From assembly GCA_024958655.1 (NCBI GenBank), contig JANWUR010000004.1:1-64000 (forward strand): DNA of 64,000 nt, given 5' to 3'. Shown here one piece after another: positions 37,466-46,152 of the stretch. The number at the start of each line of letters is the position of its first letter. The stretch's first letter is position 1. Below the pieces are notes generated by a model that did not search any database, was not told where the DNA came from, and saw only the letters and a program-made list of their open reading frames with translations. The translations under genes were made by a program, and so were the position numbers. Source of the DNA: Cyanobium sp. FGCU6. GTDB lineage: Bacteria > Cyanobacteriota > Cyanobacteriia > PCC-6307 > Cyanobiaceae.

Positions 37466-39755
37466 GAGCTCCGCGCGCTCCGATCTGGCCCATCAGTTTG
37501 TCCAGTCGAGCCTCAAAGATCCCCTGGGAGAACCGTTGTTGGAAGATGCCTTCGGCCCGGGCGGAGGTGTCGGCCCACAGCCGCGGGTCTTGGCTCAGGG
37601 CCTGGAGCCCATCCACGATCGCCTCTGGATCATCGGCAACCAGTACCGAAGACTGGGCCGGCAGATCAAGCCCCTCGGCACCGATCGAGGTGGTGACACA
37701 CGGGAGGGCATGCTGAATCGCCTGCACAACCTTGCCCTTGATTCCGCTCCCATAGCGAAGCGGAACCACCATCGCCAGGGAGCGATCGAACAGCGGCGAC
37801 ACATCCTCCACATAGCCAAGGAAGTGGATGTGGGGATTGCCAAGCAGGGCATGGTCTTGTGGCGCACTCAGGCTCTCCTGCAGACTCTCCTGCAGTTCCT
37901 TACCGATCACCGCCAATCTGTAATCGGGAAGGCGCTCAGCCAGCAGCGGATGGATGGCGTCCTGGAAGAAGCGAAGCGCATCCACGTTGGGCTGATGGGC
38001 CGAGCCGATGAAGAGAAACCCCGAACGCTCACCATGGCCATGGGTGGTGCCGAGGTAGGGCCTGAACTGGGGAATGTGGTGCACGCTCTTGACTTCAGGC
38101 AGTAGCTTCTGCAGGAGATCGTGCTCATAACTGCTGATCACAATGCTGGCATCGGCTGAACGGATATAGGAAAGCTCTTTGCTCTTCAGCTCCTCGAGCC
38201 AGTCCACCGAGGCGTTGTCGGCCAGGTGGGCCTCGCGGCCCTCGCGAAGAAAATGCAGATCCACCGTGTTATAGATCAGCTTCGCGTGGCCAAGATGCCG
38301 CTCGATCAAAGGCAGGAAGTGATCCATCTGGTAGAAACGGGAGATGAACACCATCTGAATCTCTTCCGACCGCTTGCGGAGGCTGGCTTCCAGTCCCTGA
38401 AAGTTGTCCTGCAATACTTCGATTCCGCGGGACTCAAGATCCTGGGTGTAAGTCTCGAAATAGTTGTTGTGGTGATGGGCATAAACGATCGGCTGGAAGC
38501 CAAGGCGGAGAAAGTGCTCCAGATAAGCCATGGCGTCCACGCTGCCTGAGCCCTTGTCTGGCATCGGCAGATAGGCGTCGATGAAAAGCAGCCGTGGCCG
38601 GTTTGCAAAGCTGGGGAGGCTGCTGCTGGGTGAAGGGTGGAGTTGTTGGTAAAGGGCTGCCTTTTCGGCAACCACCTTCTCGTAGCCATCCTTGCCGAAG
38701 CTCACTCCCTCTTCGTGCAGCAGGATGGAGGTGGGCTGAACGTAGCTGGGAAGACCTCTCTGGCGCAGTCGCTCACACAGGTCCGGGTCCTCGAAGTAGC
38801 CCGGGCTGAAGCGCTCATCGAATCCTCCGCAGGCCAGGAATTCGGCGCGGTTTACCAGCAGCGAGCAGGCCGAGACAAAGTCCACCTCCCGCAGGAAGCT
38901 GTAGCGAGGGTCGAAGGCGTGAGCGCCCCGCCCCAGCGGATGGGGTCGGGGGCCAGGCTCCATGAGGCAGCCGCTTTCCTGCACCGCCAGGGAGGAGTGA
39001 AGCACCTTGGATCCGATCGCTCCGACCGGGCCGCTGCCGGCCAGCCTCCGGTAGGTGGACACCAGCATCTCCAGCCAGAGCGGATGGCAGTAGGTGTCGT
39101 TGTTGAGAACGACGAGCAACTCGCCACGGGCTCTCTGGGCCGCAAGATTCACATTGCGAGTGAATCCCAGGTTGGTGCTATTGCTGTGGTAACGGAGGTG
39201 TTGGCAGCCCAGACGTGTGGCAGCGGTGATCAGGCCCAGGTCGGTGGGGTGGTCATCGGCGAGCAGAATTTCGAAGTGGCAAGTGGTTTCCTGATGGATC
39301 AGCGATTCCAGGCAGGCCAGGGTGTAATTCACCTTGCCGAAGCAGGGGATCACGATCGACACCTCGGGGCTGCCCGCTTTGGTGAGATGGGTACTCCGCA
39401 GTTGGTGCTGAAGCAGAGGGATCAGCTGGTCATGAACCTGTTCGTCGTTCTGATCGAGCAGATCCTTCCAGTGAAACAGCATCTCCAGCAGCTTGAGCTC
39501 GTCCTCGCCCCCATAGATCGCTGCACCCCGGGGCCCCAGGCTCATGCGCCGCTGCTCGAACCTTCGCTTGGCCTGCCACTCCCTGAGGAACCCGGCATCG
39601 GGCCAGAAGAACGCCACCGGCCGAAACAGCGCATCCTTGATTCGCCTTTTGCTCTCAAACCCGACCGGGAAATCGAGATAGGTTTTCCGGAGCCATCGGT
39701 AGGCACTCTGGGCCGAGGGGCTTCGGGTCACGTCGCTGGGAGTGGGCATGGACAA
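37401..39755 (-). CDS. Two-domain glycosyltransferase (GT2 plus GT4-like)
   Basis: 784 residues with two transferase modules. Residues about 130-385 are family 2: VSIVIPCFGKVNYTLACLESL, LVVLNNDTYCHPLWLE (DXD-like NDT) and FDERFSPGYFEDPDLCERL. Residues about 400-760 are GT-B like: LLFIDAYLPMPDKGSGSVDAM, ASIVISSYEHDLLQ, HFLGYVEDVSPLFDRSLAMVVPLRYGSGIKGKVVQAI and TTSIGAEGLDL. Such fusions build two successive links of a surface polysaccharide. The start at MSMPTPSD is the first ATG in frame. Confidence 0.87.
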   Translation of the reverse strand: MSMPTPSDVTRSPSAQSAYRWLRKTYLDFPVGFESKRRIKDALFRPVAFFWPDAGFLREWQAKRRFEQRRMSLGPRGAAIYGGEDELKLLEMLFHWKDLLDQNDEQVHDQLIPLLQHQLRSTHLTKAGSPEVSIVIPCFGKVNYTLACLESLIHQETTCHFEILLADDHPTDLGLITAATRLGCQHLRYHSNSTNLGFTRNVNLAAQRARGELLVVLNNDTYCHPLWLEMLVSTYRRLAGSGPVGAIGSKVLHSSLAVQESGCLMEPGPRPHPLGRGAHAFDPRYSFLREVDFVSACSLLVNRAEFLACGGFDERFSPGYFEDPDLCERLRQRGLPSYVQPTSILLHEEGVSFGKDGYEKVVAEKAALYQQLHPSPSSSLPSFANRPRLLFIDAYLPMPDKGSGSVDAMAYLEHFLRLGFQPIVYAHHHNNYFETYTQDLESRGIEVLQDNFQGLEASLRKRSEEIQMVFISRFYQMDHFLPLIERHLGHAKLIYNTVDLHFLREGREAHLADNASVDWLEELKSKELSYIRSADASIVISSYEHDLLQKLLPEVKSVHHIPQFRPYLGTTHGHGERSGFLFIGSAHQPNVDALRFFQDAIHPLLAERLPDYRLAVIGKELQESLQESLSAPQDHALLGNPHIHFLGYVEDVSPLFDRSLAMVVPLRYGSGIKGKVVQAIQHALPCVTTSIGAEGLDLPAQSSVLVADDPEAIVDGLQALSQDPRLWADTSARAEGIFQQRFSQGIFEARLDKLMGQIGARGALIPRARPSAAAARGGGPAGAG

Positions 39756-39817
39756 GCTGTTGAATCTACCCCCTGAGTGCGTGTGGCTCGCCTGCTCCTC
39801 GCTTACGTTCGAGTGCG

Positions 39818-39925
39818 TCAGCTGAGTTTCTGCCCGTCAGGGTGCATGATTGTCCAGAAGTCGGCAATCTGCTGATGAGTTGAATAGAAAGGGGCGAATG
39901 CATCAAAGCCAACAAGATTCGTCAT
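39818..39925 (-). pseudogene. Possible truncated glycosyltransferase start
   Basis: A 35-residue frame (TNLVGFDAFAPFYSTHQQ then IADFWTIM) overlaps the end of the upstream glycosyltransferase gene by 23 bp. The composition is protein-like and the N-terminus resembles the start of some glycosyltransferases, but it stops almost at once. It may be the remnant of a gene once located between 39903 and 39755. Low confidence. Confidence 0.3.
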
Positions 39926-40835
39926 GAGGGTGATGCAGCGGCAGGGGATCCCGCAGGGCTGCCAGAATCGACCGGGCATTGGCGCGCCGCTGCGGTTCGA
40001 ACAACAGCCAGAGCCAGGGCTTGACAAGCATCTTCAGCACTTCCTTCAGCTTCAGGTCGGGGGGCACCTCCGGCTGCCGGCAGAGCCAGCGCAGGTTACG
40101 CAGCCCGTAATAGTGACGCCGTGGGCTGTAAAGCTGCATGCCGAGCCGGCGGCACAGGGGGTTCGGATGGTGGGCTCCGAAGCGCTGCCACAGCACCACC
40201 CGCTCGTCCTGCAGCAGCAGGAACCCCCGGGATCCGGCCCGGAAACTCCAGGCGTGGTCGAGGAAATCGATGAACAGCTCCTCATGGAAGCCGCCCAGGA
40301 CAGACCAGTCGCCGGCCCGGAAGGTGCTGCCCGAACTGATCAGCAGGCGCGTCGCCTGATACGGACCGCCGGCCAGCGGCCCGGGGCGCAGGGAGGCTTC
40401 ACCATGGCGGCGGCCGCTGCCCCGGTCCCAGATCGCCGGGCCCACCAGCAGCAACCGGTTGGGTACCCGCTCCCAGGCCTCGGGGAGACGGGCCAATGCC
40501 GCCGGATCCACGCTGCTGTCCTGGTCCAGCAGGCTGATCCAGCACGCTCCTGATCCGATCAGGCGGCGGATGCCGGCGTTGAAGCCGCCGGCCAGCCCCC
40601 CCCGGTTGGCGTTGACGATCACATCGCAGCCCTCGCCCTCAAGCGTTGCCAGGCGGCGATCAGGCACCGTGTTGTTATCGACCAGCACCACGAGATCCAG
40701 CACCTGCCGCAGGGCCGTCATGCGCTGCCGGAAGTCCATGAATTCCCCGTCGTCCCCAAGGCCGTAGACAGGCACCACAAGCCCATGGCCCCCGTGGACG
40801 TCCGATCGCTCAGGGCAGGCCGATCCTGGAGCCAT
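39903..40835 (-). CDS. Glycosyltransferase family 2, rhamnosyltransferase-like
   Basis: 310 residues. LVVPVYGLGDDG, VLVDNNT, ANRGGLAGGFNAGIRRLIGSG and SLLDQDSSVDP (acidic DQD in place of DXD) are the order seen in rhamnosyltransferases of O-antigen and capsule loci. ISSGSTFRAGDWSVLGGFHEELFIDFLDHAWSFR is split over the acceptor region. It begins with ATG at 40835 (a GTG lies one codon earlier) just after the stop of the next glycosyltransferase. One of three consecutive minus-strand glycan genes. Confidence 0.85.
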   Translation of the reverse strand: MAPGSACPERSDVHGGHGLVVPVYGLGDDGEFMDFRQRMTALRQVLDLVVLVDNNTVPDRRLATLEGEGCDVIVNANRGGLAGGFNAGIRRLIGSGACWISLLDQDSSVDPAALARLPEAWERVPNRLLLVGPAIWDRGSGRRHGEASLRPGPLAGGPYQATRLLISSGSTFRAGDWSVLGGFHEELFIDFLDHAWSFRAGSRGFLLLQDERVVLWQRFGAHHPNPLCRRLGMQLYSPRRHYYGLRNLRWLCRQPEVPPDLKLKEVLKMLVKPWLWLLFEPQRRANARSILAALRDPLPLHHPHDESCWL

Positions 40836-40839
40836 CACA

Positions 40840-41676
40840 TCAGTGCAACGCGGACGACGGCACCCGGCGCAACAGTCGGTGCGTGACCCAGCGAAGCAGA
40901 CCCGGTGGCAGCAGGCGCAACGGCAGTCGCAGCGGCAGCAGCAGCAGCACCCTGGGCCAGGGGATCAACCCCTCCCGGCCGCAGGCCAGCAGGAACCGCA
41001 GCTCCTTGCCGGCATAGCGGAGTCCGTGACGCCGCTGCAGATGGGCCGGTCCCACCTGCGCCAACACCTCCACCTCGGGCCCGTTGTCGAGCCGCTCGCC
41101 GGCGGCCAGCAGCCGCAACCACAGGTCATAGTCCTCGAAACCACGCTTGCTGCGGTAGTTGCCCACCGCCAGCACCCGGGAGCGGCGGATCACCGACGAG
41201 GGATGGTTCAGGGGATTGCGCCAGCGGCTGAACCGACGCACCCGCTCCACTCCGCAGGGAACCGTGCGCAGGCCACACGGGCGGGTGGGATCGCGTTCAA
41301 ATTCGGCGATCGGCGAACTCAGCGCCGCCAGCCAGGGTGTGGCGTGCATGCGGCGCACCTGGCGCTCGCAGCGCATCGGCACAGAGAGATCGTCGGCATC
41401 GACCCTTACCACGATCTCGTGGCGACAAGCCAGCAGCCCCCGCGCCAGGACCGGTCCTGCCCCTTCGCCCCCCGGCCCCGGCACGATGCGAAGCGGCAGG
41501 CCGCTCTCCAGCAGGCAGCGATGCAGCGGCGGAGGTGGAGGACCGTCGCAGCTGATCACCACCTGGTCGGGGGGCAGCGACTGCCGGCGCAGGCTGCCCA
41601 GCACCTCGGCCACCACCTCGGGAGGCTCCCAGGGGGCCAGGGCGATCAGTGCGCTGTAAGGCGGCAGGGTGGACAT
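40840..41676 (-). CDS. Glycosyltransferase family 2 protein
   Basis: 278 residues. ALIALAPWEPPEVVAEVLGSLRRQSLPPDQVVISCDGP is the family-2 nucleotide-binding start, VRVDADDLSVPMRCERQV has the DAD metal motif, and NPLNHPSSVIRRSRVLAVGNYR followed by FEDYDLWLRLL is the typical acceptor region of this bacterial subfamily. The C-terminus is a Leu/Arg-rich amphipathic segment that may attach to the membrane. The frame is open far upstream, across the aminotransferase gene, but ATG 41676 marks the start of the recognisable domain. Confidence 0.86.
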   Translation of the reverse strand: MSTLPPYSALIALAPWEPPEVVAEVLGSLRRQSLPPDQVVISCDGPPPPPLHRCLLESGLPLRIVPGPGGEGAGPVLARGLLACRHEIVVRVDADDLSVPMRCERQVRRMHATPWLAALSSPIAEFERDPTRPCGLRTVPCGVERVRRFSRWRNPLNHPSSVIRRSRVLAVGNYRSKRGFEDYDLWLRLLAAGERLDNGPEVEVLAQVGPAHLQRRHGLRYAGKELRFLLACGREGLIPWPRVLLLLPLRLPLRLLPPGLLRWVTHRLLRRVPSSALH

Positions 41677-41711
41677 GGAAGGTGGGGCGGGCCAGCCTCC
41701 CGCCGTGGATG

Positions 41712-42932
41712 TCACGCCGCCACGGTCACGCCGCTTTCGACGACCGGTGCACCCGCCAGGCGCCGCAACTGGCTGATCACGGTGTCCTGCTGCTCGTTGC
41801 TGAGTTCCGGGAAGATCGGCAGGCTGAGCACCTCGGCGCACAGGCGTTCGGTGATCGGCAGGCTGCCGGGACCGTAGCCCAGGTGGGCGTAGGCGGGCTG
41901 GCGGTGGATCGGGATCGGGTAATAGATGATCGTGCTCACGCCGGTCTCCTGCAGCTCCTGCTGGAGCCAGTCGCGGCAGCAGGCTTCGGGCAGTCCGTAG
42001 GAGGCGCTGTCCGTGGAAGGCGTGCAGGCGCCGGCGCAGGCCGCACGGCCGCCGGGGCAATGGGGCACGCGCACCACGAACTGGTTCCAGCTGTGGCCCG
42101 CCGTGCCTGGATCGGCCAGGGCCACACCGCTCAGATCGGCCAGGCCCTGCCGGTAGCGGTCGGCGATCTGGCGGCGACGCTGCACCCAGCGCGGCAGGTG
42201 GGGCAGCTTCACGTTCAGCACCGCCGCCTGGAGGGCGTCGAGGCGGCTGTTGTAGCCGAGTGCGGTGTGGAGGTAGCGGCGCGGCATGCCGTGCACCGCC
42301 AGCTCCCGCACCCGCTGGGCCAGTTCCGGATCGCGCACGGTCACGGCCCCGCCGTCGCCGGCGGCGCCCAGATTCTTGGTGGGGAAGAAGCTGAAGCAAC
42401 CGGCGTCACCCCAGCTGCCCACGGGCCGTCCGTTCCAGTGGGCCCCGCTGGCCTGGGCGCAGTCCTCGATCACCAGCAGGCCATGGGCCGTGGCGATGGC
42501 CCCGATCCGCTCCATGTCGACCGGCCGGCCGAACAGGTGCACCGGGATCAGCGCGCGGGTGGCGGGCGTGATCGCCGCCTCGATCCGCTCGGGATCGATC
42601 AGGTAGGTGCTCTCCTCCACATCCACGAACACCGGGGTGGCGCCCACGGCGCTGATCGCCTCGGCGGTGGCGAAGAAACTGAAGGAAGCTGTGATCACCT
42701 CATCGCCGGGGCCGATGCCCAGGGCCCGCAGGGCCAGCACCAGGGCGTCGGTACCGCTGTTGCAACCGATGGCATGGGAGACGCCGCAGGCGGCGGCGAA
42801 CGCCTGCTCGAAGCTGGCGATGGTGCTCCCGCCGATGTACTGACCGCTGCGCAGAACCTGCAGTACGGCTTCGTCGAGGGCGCCGCCGAGTTCCCGCAGC
42901 TGCTCGCTGAGACTGAAGGGGGGCACGTGCAT
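41712..42932 (-). CDS. DegT/DnrJ/EryC1 family sugar aminotransferase
   Basis: PLP-dependent aminotransferase that aminates a keto-sugar nucleotide, 406 residues. GCNSGTDALVLALRALGIGPGDEVI binds the cofactor phosphate, VIEDCAQASGAHW holds the PLP-contacting Asp, and FFPTKNLGAAGDGG holds the Schiff-base lysine (about 186). There is a Cys-rich insert near PHCPGGRAACAGACTPSTDS. The ATG at 42932 follows TTAAGG at a good distance. It is 10 bp downstream of the thioredoxin-like gene. It provides an amino sugar for the adjacent glycosyltransferases. Confidence 0.9.
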   Translation of the reverse strand: MHVPPFSLSEQLRELGGALDEAVLQVLRSGQYIGGSTIASFEQAFAAACGVSHAIGCNSGTDALVLALRALGIGPGDEVITASFSFFATAEAISAVGATPVFVDVEESTYLIDPERIEAAITPATRALIPVHLFGRPVDMERIGAIATAHGLLVIEDCAQASGAHWNGRPVGSWGDAGCFSFFPTKNLGAAGDGGAVTVRDPELAQRVRELAVHGMPRRYLHTALGYNSRLDALQAAVLNVKLPHLPRWVQRRRQIADRYRQGLADLSGVALADPGTAGHSWNQFVVRVPHCPGGRAACAGACTPSTDSASYGLPEACCRDWLQQELQETGVSTIIYYPIPIHRQPAYAHLGYGPGSLPITERLCAEVLSLPIFPELSNEQQDTVISQLRRLAGAPVVESGVTVAA

Positions 42933-42942
42933 GGCGGCAACC

Positions 42943-43536
42943 TTAAGCCCCATCCCCTGCAGGGGCTGCTCCGGTGGCGGGGTGCCACTTGATGTTGCAG
43001 CCGATCGAGGGTGTCTGCTCCGCCGACGGCCTGCTGCCCTCAAGCAGGGCGGCCATGGCGGCGCGAACGTCCCGACCGTCGCAGGGAAGTCCGTTCCCGG
43101 GCCGGCTCGGGTCGAGCTGGCCCCGATACGCCAGGCGCCCTTCGGCGTCGAACAGGAAGGGATCGGGGGTGCAGGCCGCCTGGAAGGCGCGGGCCACGCT
43201 CTGGCTGGGATCGTGCAGATAGGGGAAGCGCCAGCCGTTGCACCGCGCCTGGGCTGCCATCCCCTCCGGACCGTCCTGGGGGTGGGTGGTAATGCTGTTG
43301 CTGCAGATGGCCAGGATCGCCGCCCGCTCGCCCCAGTCGGCCTGCAGCCGGCCGATCTCGGCCTCCACATGCTTCACGAAGGGGCAGTGGGGGCAGAGAA
43401 ACAGCACCAGCAAGGGCCGACCCGGCCGCAGGGCGTGCTGCAGGGGCGGGCCGCTCACCGGGAGCAGCCCCTGCAGCAGGGCTTCCCGCGGCAGCGGGGT
43501 GTCCAGCGCCAGCATCGCGGAGGGGGTGAGGGCCAT
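42943..43536 (-). CDS. Thioredoxin-like (AhpC/TSA family) protein
   Basis: Redox protein of 197 residues with the peroxiredoxin-like layout: LLVLFLCPHCPFVKHVEAEIGRL with a CPHC pair (C48, C51), then ICSNSITTHPQDGPEGMAAQA, FPYLHDPSQSVARAFQAACTPDPFLFDAEG and YRGQLD. This type is common in cyanobacteria; the substrate is unknown. No signal peptide. Divergent from the lipoprotein gene by 71 bp. Confidence 0.85.
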   Translation of the reverse strand: MALTPSAMLALDTPLPREALLQGLLPVSGPPLQHALRPGRPLLVLFLCPHCPFVKHVEAEIGRLQADWGERAAILAICSNSITTHPQDGPEGMAAQARCNGWRFPYLHDPSQSVARAFQAACTPDPFLFDAEGRLAYRGQLDPSRPGNGLPCDGRDVRAAMAALLEGSRPSAEQTPSIGCNIKWHPATGAAPAGDGA

Positions 43537-43607
43537 GGAACCGGCGCCGTGGTGGCGGCACGAGGCGGAAGGACAGGGATCATGGCCCCATACCCCCCTG
43601 GACGGTC

Positions 43608-44174
43608 TTGCTGCGGTTCCGTTCGCTGCCCTCGCTGCTGCTGCCGCTGCTGCTGGCCGGCTGCGTGCCGGCCTCCGAGCGGGCCAGCTGGCGGATCTTC
43701 CCCCTGCCGCGGCACGCCGCCCACGATGGTCTGGCGGTGGTGAGCCGCCCCGGCGGGGAGGGGCTTCACCTCTACCTCGACACCGACACCGAAACGGAGG
43801 GGCGCTGCCGTCCCCGCTGGAATCCCGATGCCGCCCGGCTGCGGGGCGGCGACGGCCCCCGGCCCCAGAGCACAGGGCTGGCGCCGCGGGCGGAGTTCTT
43901 CGCCGCCCTGGGGCATGGACGGCTGCGGTTGGCCCTGCGCCAGGCCTACGAGGCCCTCTGTCGTCGCCGGGCGCCCCGCAGCGAGTTCGTCTGGGTGGAG
44001 CCGCCCCGCCGCTTGCAGGATCTCCGCCCCGCGCCGCTGCCGCTCTGGGAGGAACGGAATCTGCTGAGCAATCCCAAGGTCATCAAGCGGGCGGAGAAGC
44101 GGCTGCTGGGCCTGCCCCTCACCCCCGACGACTTCAAGGACGAGGAGCCGCCCCGGCCGCCGGATGGTCCGTGA
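43608..44174 (+). CDS. Putative lipoprotein, function unknown
   Basis: 188 residues. Basic start LRFR, hydrophobic core and lipobox LLAGC (Cys19) indicate a lipoprotein signal. It starts with TTG at 43608, the only start that keeps the signal. The mature part is rich in Arg and Pro (WRIFPLPRHAAHDGLAVVSRP, SEFVWVEPPRRLQDLRPAPLP) and ends RAEKRLLGLPLTPDDFKDEEPP. I recognise no domain. The end overlaps the phosphopantetheinyl transferase gene by 41 bp on the other strand. Confidence 0.68.
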   Translation: MLRFRSLPSLLLPLLLAGCVPASERASWRIFPLPRHAAHDGLAVVSRPGGEGLHLYLDTDTETEGRCRPRWNPDAARLRGGDGPRPQSTGLAPRAEFFAALGHGRLRLALRQAYEALCRRRAPRSEFVWVEPPRRLQDLRPAPLPLWEERNLLSNPKVIKRAEKRLLGLPLTPDDFKDEEPPRPPDGP

Positions 44175-44880
44175 GGGTGCCCGCCAGGGCCACTGCCCCC
44201 AGATGGCCCCCGGGCAGCAGGAGATCCCACAGGTCCATGCCGCTCCGGCCGGTTGCCCCGTCGTCAGGACCGGCAAGGCCGGTTCCTCGGGCTTTCAGCT
44301 GCGCCTCAAGCCGGCACCACGCCTCCAGGAAGGCCCTTTCCTGCTCGGCCGGGGGCAGAGAATCCAGGGTCGCCACCAGCTCCGGCGCGAACATCCGCCT
44401 GGCGATCGGATGCCACTCCACCCCCGGGCGTGGCTGCTCCACATCCACCCCCACCGCGCGGACGGGGTGAAACGCCAGCAGCACCAGATCGCCGGAATGG
44501 GAGAGGTTGAACGGGGGGCCTCCCTCGAGCGCTGGTTTGCCATGGGGACCTGCCTGGAACGCCAGGCTGGCCGGATCCTGCTCCAGCCAGCGGCCGAGCG
44601 TGAGCCGCAGCACGCCCCGACCGAGCAGGAACCGCTCCTGATCGTCGCTCCGTCGCAGGCGGTCCAGGCGCTCGATCTCCTGACGATCCAGCAGCGACCG
44701 AAGCGACGCCATGGCCGCCCGTACGGCGGCGGTGCGGCGATCGATCTGCAGCACCAGAGGGGGGGCCTGCCGTGACGGGAGTGCCGGCACGGCGTGTCCT
44801 GCTCGCGGATCGGGCGCCGGCTCCCACGGGAGCGGCAGGACCCGGGGATCCAGCGCTGCGGGAGAATCGCCCGAACGCAT
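44134..44880 (-). CDS. 4'-phosphopantetheinyl transferase (Sfp type)
   Basis: Transfers 4'-phosphopantetheine from CoA to acyl- or peptidyl-carrier proteins; 248 residues. Motif PPFNLSHSGDLVLLAF, then VGVDVE (D146 and E148 bind Mg2+) and FLEAWCRLEAQLKARGTGL. The usual WxxKEA is WCRLEA here, so the Lys is replaced by Leu191. The start is ATG 44880, 27 bp from the divergent fabI start; the frame upstream runs through fabI and is rejected. Placement beside fabI fits a role with the fatty-acid carrier protein. Confidence 0.86.
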   Translation of the reverse strand: MRSGDSPAALDPRVLPLPWEPAPDPRAGHAVPALPSRQAPPLVLQIDRRTAAVRAAMASLRSLLDRQEIERLDRLRRSDDQERFLLGRGVLRLTLGRWLEQDPASLAFQAGPHGKPALEGGPPFNLSHSGDLVLLAFHPVRAVGVDVEQPRPGVEWHPIARRMFAPELVATLDSLPPAEQERAFLEAWCRLEAQLKARGTGLAGPDDGATGRSGMDLWDLLLPGGHLGAVALAGTLTDHPAAGAAPRP

Positions 44881-44907
44881 TGCTGCCTCCCGGCGGTTCC
44901 TCCCTCC

Positions 44908-45690
44908 ATGCTCCTCGATCTGCGCGGCAAGAAGGCCCTCGTCACCGGCATCGCCAACAACCGCTCGATCGCCTGGGGCATCGCCCGTCAGCTGGCCGCC
45001 GCCGGGGCGGAGCTGGGGGTCACCTACCTGCCGGATGAGAAGGGCAAGTTCGAGGCCAAGGTGCGCGAGCTCACCGCCCCCCTGAACCCCACGCTGTTCG
45101 AGCCCCTCAACGTGCAGGATCCGGCCCAGATCGAGGCCGTGTTCGAGCGGGTGCAGCAGCAGTGGGGTTCGATCGACGTTCTGGTGCACTGCCTGGCCTT
45201 CGCCGGCAAGGAGGAGCTGATCGGCGATTATTCCGCCATCAGCCCCGAGGGCTTCGCCCGCGCCCTGGAGGTGAGCGCCTACTCCCTGGCCCCCCTCTGC
45301 CGCTTCGCCAAGCCCCTGTTCAACGAGGGCGGCAGCGTGATCACCCTCAGCTACCTGGGCGCCGAGCGCGCGATCCCCAACTACAACGTCATGGGCGTGG
45401 CCAAGGCGGCCCTCGAGGCCTCGGTGCGCTACCTCGCCGCGGAACTGGGGCCCGAGAAGCAGGTGCGCGTGAATGCCATCAGCGCCGGTCCGATCCGCAC
45501 CCTGGCCAGCAGCGCCATCGGCGGCATCCTCGACATGATCCATAACGTGGAGGAGAAGGCCCCTCTGCGCCGCACCGTCAGCCAGGAGGAGGTGGGCGGC
45601 ACGGCCGCCTTCCTGGCCAGCCCGCTCGCCAGCGGCATCACCGGCCAGGTGATCTATGTGGATGCGGGCTACTGCATCACCGGGATGTGA
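44908..45690 (+). CDS. fabI: Enoyl-[acyl-carrier-protein] reductase (NADH), FabI
   Basis: Last reductive step of each fatty-acid elongation round. 260 residues from ATG 44908. Short-chain dehydrogenase fold with VTGIANNRSIAWGIA (cofactor loop), catalytic Tyr159 and Lys166 (Y-x6-K in PNYNVMGVAK) and SAGPIRTLAS. The frame is open upstream to 44794 without homology. The gene order fabI then hisB, interrupted here by a toxin-antitoxin pair, may be ancestral. Confidence 0.95.
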   Translation: MLLDLRGKKALVTGIANNRSIAWGIARQLAAAGAELGVTYLPDEKGKFEAKVRELTAPLNPTLFEPLNVQDPAQIEAVFERVQQQWGSIDVLVHCLAFAGKEELIGDYSAISPEGFARALEVSAYSLAPLCRFAKPLFNEGGSVITLSYLGAERAIPNYNVMGVAKAALEASVRYLAAELGPEKQVRVNAISAGPIRTLASSAIGGILDMIHNVEEKAPLRRTVSQEEVGGTAAFLASPLASGITGQVIYVDAGYCITGM

Positions 45691-45723
45691 GGCAGGGGCA
45701 GGATCAGGCCATCGGCTGGCTGG

Positions 45724-46152
45724 TCAGCGGAGCGGATCGCGGAAGCGCAGACCGGCAAAGCGCCGGAAATCGTTGTCAGCCGAATACAGGGTGCAGTCGT
45801 GCTCGATCGCCAGGGCCGCCAGCTGGGCGTCGGCGGTGAGGTTACCGGCGGTGCCCGCCTCCCCGATCAGGCGGCGCAGAAGACTCCAGTGCCGGGGACC
45901 GGGCTCCACCACCTCCACCACCGGCAACTGCAACCAGCCCTCCACCAGATCCAGAGCCTGCTCCGGCTGCAGCGGCCGGCGCATCAGCCGGGGCTGGGTG
46001 CTGATCCGCACCACCGCCAGGATCACGCTCCAGGGAAGGGCGACCGATTCGCACCCGTTGAGTGCGGCCTCAAGCCAGGCGCGCGCGGCGCCGTGCTGGG
46101 GCAGCTCCTCCAGCACGGCGTAGAGCCAGAGATTGGTGTCGATCAGGATCAC
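45724..46152 (-). CDS. VapC-like PIN-domain ribonuclease toxin
   Basis: Probable RNase toxin of 142 residues. MILIDTNLWLYAV places the first catalytic Asp and Asn, and the C-terminal acidic residues are at LTADAQLAALAIEH and LYSADNDFRRF, as in PIN domains. It overlaps the antitoxin stop by 4 bp (ATGA), the usual arrangement. It lies between fabI and hisB, both core genes. Confidence 0.88.
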   Translation of the reverse strand: MILIDTNLWLYAVLEELPQHGAARAWLEAALNGCESVALPWSVILAVVRISTQPRLMRRPLQPEQALDLVEGWLQLPVVEVVEPGPRHWSLLRRLIGEAGTAGNLTADAQLAALAIEHDCTLYSADNDFRRFAGLRFRDPLR

